Source: Vespula vulgaris (lineage: Eukaryota > Arthropoda > Insecta > Hymenoptera > Vespidae). From it: a DNA stretch of 64,000 nucleotides. The position numbers were made by a program, and so were the translations under genes. Positions 11,393 to 24,117 of this stretch are shown here, one piece after another. Where the stretch lies: NCBI RefSeq assembly GCF_905475345.1, contig NC_066586.1, positions 6,920,400 through 6,984,399 on the forward strand, given 5' to 3'. Position 1 is the first letter of the stretch, and every line of letters begins with the position of its first letter. The notes below the pieces were generated by a model. The model saw nothing but the letters and a program-made list of their open reading frames with translations. It made no database searches and was not told where the DNA came from.

Positions 11393-14300
11393 GTTTAATC
11401 CTGTATCCAGAGCGAGGATGCAAAGGGGGAAGAGACGCCGCTCCCTCGCAAACACCTTCACGAAGATTCTCGCATATCGACTATTACACAAACACCGCAC
11501 ATGTGGACGTTACTACACTCCCGTAATATTCACACAACAACGAAACTCTCGCGTCTTTTCGAAGAAGACAAATCTTCACGACGGACAACGAGTATGCGTA
11601 CATCGACCTATCCTTCTCCTTCTATTTATTTATATTTAATTTCTTTTTTTTTTCAAGCTATGATGGCACTTGCTCGATACACTTGATTTCAAACTTCGCG
11701 CTCTTTTTTTCCACCTTTCTTCGTTCGTCTTGTCCTAACATTCCTCGTAGTTTTCATCGAGGACTAATGGATGATGGATGATCTCCTTTTCCTATTCGTT
11801 TCTCCCTTTTTTCGAACACTAGCGAAACATTCCAGAAATCAACGATGAATTCGATCTTGGTTTGTGTACGTGTATCAGTAAGTGAAAGAAACACTTTGTT
11901 GAAAATGTCCGATGATAATCCCGATTTTTTTCTTGCCAATTTCACTCGTATAAATTCCGACACAGAAGGTAGGAGAGGTCGACGTGCACAAGAAAGAGAC
12001 GCGTTTCGAGCGGTGGGTAAGGTGTCGCGGCGACCACCTTGTCGACCGTCTTCGCGTCGGGGGCAACTGCTCTTACTCCCACGCTAGTCGACTCAAGAAT
12101 ACGCGCGCCTTGTCAAAGACCAGCGAGGTTTCCTTTCGAGCGCGACAGGCGGCGCCACCGGCGGGGCCGATTAACGACGCCGTCGAACTCTCACGGAAAT
12201 TACCGGACTTTCTCGAAGTTATTTCTCTCTCTATTCGTGTCGTTCTTCGTGGATACACGCGCGATTTCATCTTTTAATTTCTTTTTCTTTTCTCTCTTTT
12301 TCTTTTTCTTTTCTTTTTTTTAAATTCGATCACTCTTATCTCACATTTCGCGTGTCCCTTATCAAAATATCTTTAGTTTCGTTTCCTCTCGTTACCATTC
12401 CTGTCGTTTATAATTCGTTAATTTTGTATCATCGTTTTAATTTGAATTTTGCAACGGTCCACTTGCAACGATCAACCGAGAGGGGCAAAAAAATGGACAG
12501 CGACGATGAAAGCAACAAAGTTGGAATGACGTACTGGCCAAAGAAAAAGAGGATGTAGCGAGAAAGCCGTAAGTAAGTTTCCGATTATGCCAAAATGAAA
12601 AAAAGAGAAAAAGAAGATATACGTACGTGTGTACGTGCATACGCGTGCACGATCGATCATTGCAAATCAGAGAGGGTAAACGCACTTACGTACGATGCCG
12701 TCGATTCCCCGAAGACGCGTCTCGTTTTATCGTCGCAAAAATCGCCGAAGGGAACTGGTTTCTCGTCATTGAAACACGTACGCGATCGAGCGTCGTACGT
12801 GCGATCGCTCGGATGCGAGAAAACTCTGCTTCGTTCGAAACTCTTCGTGTAGCTTCGTAAATACCTATAAATTAACGAATACCTGCACGAAAGAGGAATG
12901 AAGATTTTTTCTGCTTTTTTTTTTTTTTAGTTTTTCGTATATTCTATATTTTTATTAACTACGTTTATTGTTTCGAAAGGATACAGGAAGAAATATTTTT
13001 TTTTTATTCGAACGTATTGCGCTAAAATGGCGTAAATTGTCCGTTAAAATTTTTTTCGTTTCCTCTTTATCCTCAACAATTTTTAATTCGTTAATCTAAA
13101 ACATTTGATTTTGCGTCGATCATTATCCCACTTATTAATTATTCAAATGAAGTTTAAAAATATTCAAGAGTAAGAGTAGTTAGCCTCGTAGAATGCAAAG
13201 ATATTACTCGTGCTTTTAATCTTTCCACGCGAGTGACCAAGTGGGTGTTCGAAATGTTGTAACAAGCCAAAAGAGTCGTGAGAAAATTGACGGGAAGTAT
13301 AAGCCTACCAGGTTTACTCTTTATCGGTTTAACACTTTTTTTTCTATCTCGATTATGTACGTGAGAAGGTGCGTAAGTACACGTGACATTTTCATATCAC
13401 CGTGAAACGCGTACATTTTTTGCATTAAGAATATTTCGCGATAACGAAAGAAAGCTTTTCGTTTTATCGACGCGATTTGTATAAACAGAAAGAAATTTGT
13501 AAGTAAAAATTTTCGATTTGTTATATCGATGAAATACGCAATAGATCTCTTTTTACGAAACGATATAAAAATATATATATATATATTATTAAAATATGAG
13601 ATAAGTGAGAAACTTTCACTTCGTTTCCTGCGATCGATAATCGGCAAGAGAAATAAAAATAAGATACGTATAAAATAAAAATAAAATACAAATGTGAAAG
13701 GAGGAACGTCGAGCAGAGTTATATAGTAGAAATAATAAATAGTTGCTTTCGAATTCGTTTATTATAAATAACAAGATGTATTTGTTCAGTGCGCACGTGT
13801 CCTTTAATCAGTATAACGTATTTTATATATATTCAAGCTCCGCGTCTAACAATACGTATAGTTCGCTCTTACTGTACTTACTATATTTCATTTACCTTGA
13901 GTCATTAACGTCACGAACTCAATACGCATCGCGCTACGATAGATAGAGTATAGCGCGAAAAAAGAAGAAAAACAAACGCATTGTAAGTGTGACAATTCAA
14001 CTGAAATAAAAGAAATAAAAAAAAAAAAACGAAAAAGAAAAGAAAGAAAGAAAGGAAACATAAAATATTTAATCTCGTCGCGCATTGAACGATCTCGCGC
14101 AAGATCGTATCGACGGATGAAAACGATCGATCCTATGAAAAGACGTTTTATATTTTATTTTCGGTCCTTTTTCAAATCCGAATCGTTGAATCGTACAATA
14201 TGAGATAAAATCTCATAATATGAAAGAAACTAATATAGTAAACTACGATTCGTCGTGACGTACGCAAAATTGAGTAATATATATACTCATTGATCCACGA

Positions 14301-15649
14301 AGGAAATTTTTTTCAGTTTTCTTTTGCGTTTTCTTTTTTTTTCAATTTTTCTTTCGTTTCGTTTCGTTTCATCTACGAGATATCATTTCCAATTGTGTTA
14401 TACATACGTTACTGATATGCACTCCGAGAAGATTTTCTTGACGAAGAACCGTATCGTTAAGAGATCGGACCGACGATCGAAAATTTAAAGAGCAGCGTTC
14501 GCCGAATTCTCCTTCGTCGATATGTTTAATAGAATGCAGGTATTTATATATATGTATATATATATATATATATATCTCGGTAGTCTAATCGTAATTTCGA
14601 ATGATCCGTTCTAGTACGCGATTAATCTAACAGTCGGCTTGAATCTTTGATAACGAAGAGTGAGAAATAATACGGGAACGTAGGGTATATACGTATATTA
14701 TTGGCGGTGTATCGGTAGTCCTTAGAGGCTACGTTATCCTTACTTACTTAGAGCTCACGTTAGCAATTTTTTTAATGCGTGTGTATCCTTTTCAATTCTC
14801 GCGAATCGAGCCGCGAACTTCTCTAATATTAAGCTGTATACTATTTTTTTCGCGACAGTCTAAACAACGCGTCATAGATATACATACACCTATTATACAT
14901 ACATATATCCGGTTTCTCGTTATAAACTTTCTCGTCTACGTGGAGCGACTAAGTCTTATCCTCGAAATCTTTTTAGTATTTTTATAGTTTTCTCGTTTCT
15001 TTGTGCCTCGACGATCTATCATCGCTACGAAAACAAAAGAAAAAAAATATATATATTATTATCTTTTCATTTATTTTTATCAGGTTGGAATAACAAAATT
15101 TTCATCAGATATACACAGAATAGAAATAAAAATGCCCGTTTGTTATTCTTCCTTGAGTATGTTTCACAATACTCCGATCGTCCGATTAAACGTGAGACGG
15201 TAGAAAAGCGATGGGGCTCGTTCGATATTCTCACCTACCACAAAGGTGAACGCACAAAGATACGAGAAAATCGGATACAGAGAAAATCGGAAGGAATCTC
15301 ATCACATACAAAACTAAAGGCGGAGTGGAACTTTCGAAAGCTACGTAGTACAACATCATGTAGCAGGCACGTCTTATCATATCACGCTAGAGGCTTGAAA
15401 AAGCCAGGTAGAACCATGCGGATGTACCAAACCAAATCTTTTTGACTTATTTATTTCCTTTAACGACTACCTATCAAATATACTCTTCTACTATGGTTTT
15501 TCTTTCTACACGTACATCCTCGCACTCAAACGCACATCATTCATCGCCATTTTTTTTTCTCTATGTGTATCTATTACATATACGCTTCAAAATAAAATAA
15601 TAAAATGGTGCGAACGGTGCACGAACGTAAACGCGTGTACATATCTCGT

Positions 15650-15667
15650 TCTCTCTCGTTCTCTCTT

Positions 15668-15731
<64 letters not shown>

Positions 15732-15732
15732 T
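15650..15732. repeat. TC microsatellite
   Basis: About 50 bp of perfect TC flanked by imperfect units, inside the possible NDRG 3' flank. Confidence 0.95.
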
Positions 15733-16345
15733 CCATAATGCCTTTTTATGGCAGGGAAAAAGGATCGATGGAAAATCTTCTTCTAGAACCGGCAGCAACA
15801 TAAATTCTACACCGATCCGTTCTCAAAAGAATTTTTTTGTAAAACGCGAAGATTTTGTCCTCCTTATCAGCACCTAAATCGCGAAAAGTCCGACGAAAAT
15901 TCGACGAAAGAAGACGAGTCGATTGTACGGTCGATCGACTTGTTTCTTAGATCCTTCGATTTCATCCTTAGGCCAATGGACGACGAGTAATATAGCGAAC
16001 GAACTCTCTCCGAGGACACTTTGAGGCAGCTAATTAGCAGCATCCATCGTTGTTTTTTTCTTTTTTTTTTTTTTATTATTTTTCCGCATTATCGTCTGAA
16101 ATTTTTTTACTACCAACGACGAAACATTATTATGCTTTCACGTACTATATCTTGATTTCTATTGAAACGACTTATCGATCGTTTCTTCCTTCGAAAAAAA
16201 TCGATAGACACGGCTGTTGATGGATTTCAGTCTCGGAAAAGCGCGATTTGCTCATTTGTTCTTTTTTTCTGTACAGTGCCACCGTATTATTTCTTCTTTT
16301 CTTTTCATTATTTTGATTTCTTTTTACGCATGTATGTATTTTTGT

Positions 16346-16430
16346 ATATATATGTGTGTGTGTGAGTGTGTGTATGTGTGTCCGTGTGTAAACGTGTATG
16401 TGTTTATGTGCGTCAGTGTGTTTGTGTATT
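16346..16430. repeat. TG-rich microsatellite
   Basis: TG units interrupted by single bases (TGTGAGTG, TGTATGTG and similar). Confidence 0.85.
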
Positions 16431-16434
16431 TATT
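16429..16434 (-). terminator. candidate poly(A) signal downstream of NDRG
   Basis: TTTATT on the plus strand reads AATAAA on the minus strand, about 1.07 kb past the NDRG stop codon. It is the nearest canonical signal I noticed on this strand. Others occur further down (for example near 16,071), so the real cleavage site cannot be fixed from sequence. Confidence 0.25.
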
Positions 16435-17096
16435 AATAGTACTTGTGAATGAAATAATATCATATTGCGAGTCTTGGTTGCTTTTTGTGTATCTGCATAA
16501 ATTTCATACCGTCCGTAAATGTCGGCATAATTTATGACGACAACGTTATAAAGAAAATTTGTTCATTTTCGTGCCTCGATATGCACGCTAAATAATACCG
16601 TTTAATCTTCCTTCAACGGCTTGTAAAATTTTCCTCGGTGTAAAAGTCGCGAATTCGTTGTGTGCTCGTAGATTCACGAAAAAATTATCTTACCCGCGAT
16701 TATTCATGAACATTCGATGATGCTTTGTTTTTACTGATTGACTTGATTTTTTGTTAAAAATCTCGCCCCTTACGATATTGTCGTCGCTGTTAGTTTTGTT
16801 CACGACGACAATGGGTGTCGTCGAATTATCGTAGAAGTATAGTGTGTTTTTTCTTCCTTTTTTAAAGGCGTCGTAACAACGTCTTAAAATTTTAATAATA
16901 AAAATGTTCATTGTTTAAAATCACCATTAAAATATTCAACATCGATTTTAAAATTATACGAACTCGTTAACTTTTTAATTAGTTATTTGTTTCGCCCTCT
17001 TAACATTAGAAAATTTGTGATCAGTCACTTTTTTAAAAATGCAACATTGGAAATTACTTGATAATAAATATTTCTCTTTTTCTTTCTTTCTTCCTT

Positions 17097-17099
<3 letters not shown>

Positions 17100-17146
<47 letters not shown>

Positions 17147-17149
17147 CTC
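17100..17149. repeat. TC microsatellite
   Basis: About 22 perfect TC units. Confidence 0.95.
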
Positions 17150-17507
17150 TTTCTTTTTATCTTTTTTGCTTCTTTCTCCTTTTTGTAAAACAACGCAGCG
17201 TCGTATAATAGTTATATCGACTAACTTTTGTTTAAGATAAAAATTGTGAAAATTAATTATAAGAATAAAAAAGACGAAAGCAAAAGGAACGGGTAATAGG
17301 ATCGAACTAAACTGAAGTCGCAGTCGAAAAGAGTGTAGTGCGATACCACCTCGAAAGGAAATTAAAACGAATGCCACGACGATCGTTGCTTCGACGAAAC
17401 CTTGAAGTTATTTATCGTCGTCGTGTCATATGATCTATCGTCGATTAGGTAGGTCTTATTATTTAAAAAGAAATCAACGGAGGTGGTTGTGGTTCATCGA
17501 GAAACGT

Positions 17508-17653
17508 TTAGCAAACCACCGCTTCCGATATGGGATTCTCGGTGATGTGTATAGTCGCTGTAGGCCAATCGATTTTCTTGCTGCAAACATGATTCAGTCC
17601 TTCGAGAGAGGCCAATCTATAGTCGGCCATCTTCAATGGCGAAAGTGGGGCCA
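17508..17653 (-). CDS. MESK2: NDRG terminal coding exon 8
   Basis: Acceptor TTTTTCTATTTCAG. The exon completes a Val codon, reads APLSPLKMADYRLASLEG and onward through 47 codons, and ends in SEAVVC followed by TAA at 17510-17508. The phase fits exon 7 exactly. The tail is not part of the hydrolase fold. Its terminal cysteine resembles the ...VSC ending of vertebrate NDRG proteins. The 3' UTR follows toward lower coordinates. Confidence 0.85.
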
Positions 17654-20600
17654 CTGAAATAGAAAAATCAGTGCACATTTTTTAAATTGTCTTTATCGTT
17701 ATGTCGATACTTTTTTTTTCGTTCTTCCTCGTGAGAACACTGCTTTTAGTAATCCGATCAGCCATGACTCGCGCGTTCTCTTTCCTTGTTCGAATACATA
17801 AGAGATACACGCGAAATAAATAATCATCGATCGAAGAATGAAAGTAAAAAAATCAAAGTGGCAAGCACGCATGCAAAGTAAAAGTAGAGAGTTGAATGTA
17901 TCGTTGGTGATCGTACAGTGTTGGATTTTTCGCGTTTATGTGTGTTTGTGTATCATGTCGCGCGCGCGTTCGTGTGTGTGTCTATGTGTGTGTGTGTGTG
18001 TGTTTGTGTGTCTGTGTGTTTATTAATGTGCGTATAGCAGGACACAATGTGATTTTGCACAAACTGAAATATTCTACTACCCAGATGCGGTGTTCTTTCT
18101 TTCATAGATAAAGATTATTCCGAGGTCCTACCATCGGTATGTGCCGCTACAACAAGAGACGCTTTTTCTCTGCACAACATAAAAATTCTAATTTACAAAT
18201 CACCTGCACGAGAAGATAGCGCAAAAAGTCGATTGCTGCCACTTTTGTGACGTAACTCGATTGTATAGAGCTCTGATTTATCGATCATCGGTAAGACATT
18301 TTCTCTCATACCGACTATTGATAAACGTTTCAGTTGAACGAGCGAATTCGTTGGTCGAGAGTTAATTTTTTTATACATCTCATATAATTATTTCAACAAT
18401 TTTTTAACGCTTCAGAATCTTTCGTTTTCTTTACGAATTCGCTCGTGAAAAATAGTCTCAACATTTATGATGGTTAAGTAGAAAGTAACATATGCATATA
18501 ATTAGAGGACGTGGAGGAGATGTAGAGTTTAACAAAATTGTAATTAGTTCGTTATATGCAACAAAAGAAAAGATAGTTAGAAATGTGATCGATTATTTTG
18601 ATAAATTTAAGGATTAAGAATCTCAAACAACTAGAAGATATTACACGTAGTTCCAAATTCGCAAAAAGTAGTAGTGTGATACCAAAAGAAAAGCTGGTGG
18701 TTAGTTTCAATATTTCACAAGATTTTCTCTCAACAAACGCAGCCCAGGTTACCCAATTTGTTATCGAAAATACAATAATCGCCAATTAGTCTCTCTCCCT
18801 CTCTCTTTATCATACTTTCCGATAAAAGTTTAAATTCCGACTTACTTAACACATAGATGTGGCCTAATTGACCAACTGCGCGCTCGACTCCTTGCGACCT
18901 TCAATTCCTAATTACAATTACCTTCGGGTGTTGTCGGCGTCACGGGCTTCCGCGAGGATCTCACCGCTAAAACGCATAAAAAAACAACAAAGTCATTTAA
19001 ACGTCAAATTTGTCATACTGGTTACGAACTATTACGAGCACGAAGCAAATTTTTTCAAATTTACTTCTTAAAAAAAAAAGTCCGATACAAGAATAAATCA
19101 ATTATAATGTATCAGTACGTGAAAGCAAAACAAGCTTGATTCCTCATCTGGCTCATATCCAAAACTATTATGCAAAAATTTATAGTCTTACGCAGTAAGT
19201 AAAACATGTAGATTAAAAATACATATTTAACAAGTACAAGTCGTATCTTACAAAATGGATATGAGCGGTGACGAAGAAAAGCATTTTTATTTTTTACCTA
19301 AACTTTTTTACGTGTATCTCTTTAGAAACATCACATTATTTCTAATTAAAAGTGTGTTACTTAAGGCGCACACAGCTGACGCGATCTTAGCAAAAATTAA
19401 GGAGAAAAAAAAAGCTAAAAAGCGGGAACTAATCTATCATCTATTCTGCTTAGATCTGATATAATAGATACGTACCACTCGATCGATCCGAGACGCGTGG
19501 GAAATAAAGGCGCAAGTTGGTGAACAAGTACTTTTTTCATTTGCCTTTTGTTTCTCTTTTCTTTTTTATATATATATATATATATTTGTTTATTTGTTTG
19601 TTAGTATAATTTTTTTTTCTTTCTTAAGAACCTCACAAAAAACAAAATGATAATGGTGGTGAGACGCAAAAACGAATTCACTTGATTCTTTCCTTTTTAA
19701 ATACTCTTTTATTTATCAAGTCGAGCCGGTGATTAGCCGGGACAGAGTACATGATCAAGGACCTAGTTGGATCTTGGTATTTCTCTCAAAATCATGCTAT
19801 ATATCAACGATGTCGACCAAACGATTTTCAATTACTTTTCGATAACGATAAAAGCATCACATATAAGCTTTTTTTTTGTAATTTTCCAATTAGCCGCAAT
19901 ATTGTCAAGCGTAAAGCTTCAAAACACGAAGATCCAAGCGCGATGGACATCCCCTCATTGATACAACATGAAACCTTTACGCGAATTATAATAGTGAAAA
20001 TCGTAACAACAACAATAATTAACGACGATGACGATGACGACGATGACGATGATGACGATGACGATGATGGCGATAATGGCGATGATGACGATGACAGAGA
20101 TAATCAACCGAAATTGGCATTTAACAACAGCTTGGGCGTACTGGGTAGCATTCGCAGATTTTCTAACTATTGCATAGTCCATCATATCAAACTCAAACTC
20201 ATTTCAATTTGCTTGGCTTACGCGTACGCTATTCATTTGAAAATGATCAAAAAGAGCGAATGGCGTCATACCGATAAAAGAAACATCTAATCACGAATTA
20301 GATCGTAAAACGATGTGTCGTTAGTCGACATCGACCGATAGAGATTTAAAAAAAAAGCTGCTATGTGTTCTGTGACAGGTGCTAGTGTTTCTGCGATCAA
20401 AAAGCCAAAAACGAAAGAAAAAATTCGAAAGTTGCTCATTTCCACTACCTTTGCGTACTATAGATTTGATTCTTATACGCGTATCACACGTTCTTTTTTT
20501 CTTTTCTTTTATAACAAACCAAAATGAAAATATGTTATACGTGAAGATTGCACTTGCAAAAGCGGATATTAAAATAAAAATTCTAATCAAAACGTTTCGT

Positions 20601-22937
20601 TATCGAACTTAACGCCTTAAAATCGTCCTAAGGATAACTTCTATTCGGAAATTTAGGAGTAACCTTCAAAAATCTTGACGACTCTAACGAGCTGGACGCT
20701 TTTAGCGAAATTATTTCTTACATTTTATCTCTGGCATCTGTTTTAACAAAATATGAAATAAACTTAGACGTACTATATCCGCACAATGAAAACTTTTCGA
20801 TATACTGAGTACGTCCGTGTTCTAAAAGCGTAAGTTCGTTGGTCAACGATCTTTAAAGTTATCGAGGAACGCGAGAGTAAAGGATAGTCAATGGTCGTTA
20901 TCGTAGATACGCTGTACTACATATCTACAGTACAATACTACTCTCTTTAGGCCAAAAATACTGATAGCGATACGATACGATCTATACCAATCGATGATGG
21001 AAACAAACTTAGGACTACGAATGTTCACGAATTAACTTTCCTCTCTTTGATACAACTCGTGGAGAAATATTTCTTCAAGCAAATACGGGACCATCTGGTG
21101 TATAAAAAAGAAAAAGAAAAAGATAAAGTTCGATCGATGCCGTATGGGCGTATACGATATACATATGCATATGTATGTATGTATGTGTTTGTACGAGCTA
21201 TTTACAGAAACTCCCGATCGATATTCGAGTGCGCCTTGAAAAAAGGGAGTCCTCAGAAGTTTCTCGATCCTTTGCGAGTCTCCGCGTTCTGTTCTCAGGG
21301 GCAGTAAAATGCAGGTAACAGGCAAATTTTTCCCCGCTACCAGACGGTCACGTGCAATTCACCTATGAAGTATGCCTGCGCGTGTGCGGTACGGTCGAAT
21401 GGATGAAGATCGATGAGGATTACCGAATTATATTCTTGTTAATTTTAATTCTAACTTGTTTTTCGCGACGGCACTCACTTACCATATCCTTCGCCTTGAA
21501 GAAACAGTCGAAAGGCCTCGCTTACTTTGCCCGGTTGTTCCTCGAGCACCATACCGCAATCGGAGATCTGAAAATATCGGGTAGTGGTTTGGTCGAATGA
21601 ATCTTTCGAAAAGAGATCGAAAGTGAAAGTTAAAATCGAGCTTATGCGGCGCGATCGAATACGAATCTCGAATTTAATGAGAAACAAGCAGGTGTTTACT
21701 TTATGTATCTACGTACATGTACGTAACTTGTATGTATGTACATACGGGAAACACTACTGTGTTACGAGCTTGCGGTTTAAATGGATTTCGCACGATGGTA
21801 TGCTACACTGGAGAAAGAGATCAAACCATTGGAATTCGGCTAGCCTTAGGTAGGTACTTGCTCCAGATTCACGGAAAGCCGATTATTCGATACGTTCGAG
21901 AATTCTCACCTTCATCCAGGTGCTGTTCGTTGGATCTAACCGTCCATTTAACGTGACCGTGTCGTCCACGTGCGGACTCAGAGCACCCGTGATGTTCATT
22001 ACTGGTACGCTAAGCGTCAATCCTTCCTTCTTGCGCGTAGGATCCAGTTCTCTGGTGATGTTCAAATCAGTACGCCGCACGTAACTGTCGATGAACAATG
22101 CTAGATTTATTGGATTTACGCGATGCTCGAAATAATTCTTGTAGACTTGAACGAGATCGTGGTTTCTTTCTTCTGTACCCTGAAAAATAAAAAAAGAAAC
22201 GGGATCAATTAAAAATTCTTATCGATATAGTCAATTCCTTATAATCGTTCGATCATTAACTCTCCGGTTCTTCGTACGATCATTACGATCTTCGAACGAA
22301 TCGATTCGTGGAACTCTTGGGTTTCTCTTTCCCTTCTCCATTCCATAACGATATAAAAAGTAAACGAAAATTGGAACGGTACGGTTGTTAAGGAGAAATC
22401 TTAAGTAAAAAGGGCTCCGTCGATGTAACTTTCGAGTTTGACTTAATGATCATCAACAAATTGAGTTTCTCTTTTATCATGTACATATATACGTGCATGT
22501 ACTCGTCATGACAATATTTAAGCGCAAGTTTTCTTCTCTTTCCTTTCTCGTTGTTCTTTTTATTCGTTTTCTTTTTCTCCTTCTTCTTCTTCTTCCTTTT
22601 CTTCTTCTTCACTAAATATATCTATACTCTACGTTATAACTGGTAAACCTATTAAGAAGCTACGTGTTGCATAATAAGGGCGACGAAATTGCTGCTGACG
22701 CGCTAATCCAATTTCTCGCCTCGTATAGATGCGTTCACGAGCGAATGCTGTTGAAGGAGCTCGAAGCTTTGTCATCGATAATTCCTTGTACGCTTTCACC
22801 CGAACGTCGTCCGCTTGATCGACTCGACGAAGCATCGAGCGTTTGAGTTTAGTCAAATGGCACGCGTGTCTATCGAATAAATCTCTCAAGGAGAAGTTTA
22901 ACTATAAACGATCACGCTATTATGATATATACCTCTA

Positions 22938-22980
<43 letters not shown>

Positions 22981-24071
22981 GTACGTATATATAGTAAAAG
23001 AGTTATTTTGAATGAGATTAATTGCGAAGTATATCGAGGCAGTTCGTTTTTTTAATAATAACTATTGGATTAATAGACGTATCAATGTCGTTATAAACTA
23101 CAATTTCTAATTTACAACAGTTTTGCATTGGGCAAATTGATATCGTTATAAACTATAATTTATAATAGTTATATACAATGATAAATTATAAAATATTAAT
23201 AAACATTAAAAGCAATTTTTACTTTATTTAATAAACTGCTTAATTAAATTCATTTGTTACTTAATCCAATATATAAAAACGTTGTTTGATAAATTATAAT
23301 ATCGTAAATGTGACAATCTTAATAAAAATCTTTCTGCTTCGATATAGTTTCATTGAATGTGTATTACGTAAAACATCTTACCCTGCCAAAATGATGCCAC
23401 ATGAGATAATCAAGGACGCTCTGCGTCATTCCCTGTGACCTCAGATGACGTACGTTGAGCTTCTGGTAACCCCATTCGATCCATCCTGCTTGCGTAGATA
23501 CGCAATTGATCAAGCACAGTGCGTTGACCTTTTCTGGATGTGCAAGTGCAAATCTAGCCAATATATTGGCTCCCGCACCAACCCCGAAACCAATGACAGA
23601 TCTCAAAGTAAAATGGCCGAGAACAAAGAGCAATTGTTCTGCTAACTCTTCCATAGACGGATAAACGTAACTATAATAAAAAAGAAAAATTTTTAGAAAA
23701 CTTATCTAATAATTTGTTTCATTAGTATGAGAAACTACATCATTGATAAAAATTTATCGTCTACGAAATCTTTTTAAATTAATGGCTTTATACTTTGACG
23801 AAAGATTTCGAAGAAAACTCGTTCAATTGAATCATTCTATACGTTCTCGTTGAACTTGGCACGCGAAAGAGAATGTGGCAGAATGTAGTAATAGTTCAAA
23901 CTACCGCGTGTACAGACATCAGCATTGCTCGTTACATAATTTTCTATCTCGATTCGTGCGACAGAATTACGACGTATCTTAGTCTTTTTTTGCTATATAA
24001 TTATTACGATTCACGTTACGTAGTCATTTTTTCATTCAATAAACAAACATATATATATATAATGTAGATTA

Positions 24072-24117
<46 letters not shown>

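Larger units (their letters stand above)
11393..17507. other. region between the NDRG stop codon and the 11.4 kb exon
   Basis: Contains the NDRG 3' UTR (extent unknown) and the upstream/promoter region of the 11392 exon. 11,960-12,260 is unusually CpG-rich and lies 0.6-0.9 kb upstream of that ATG, so it may be its promoter or a 5' UTR exon. The rest is AT-rich with TC and TG repeats at 15650-15732, 16346-16430 and 17100-17149. No further coding exon is supported. Confidence 0.5.

Noticed and set aside
19751..20290. 179-codon plus-strand open frame with a long Asp run
   Set aside because: It lies inside an NDRG intron, and its length comes from the GAY repeat at 20023-20098; the flanks are not protein-like.
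21373..21385. Possible 13-bp micro-exon after NDRG exon 6
   Set aside because: No pyrimidine tract, and inclusion would break the frame into exon 7.
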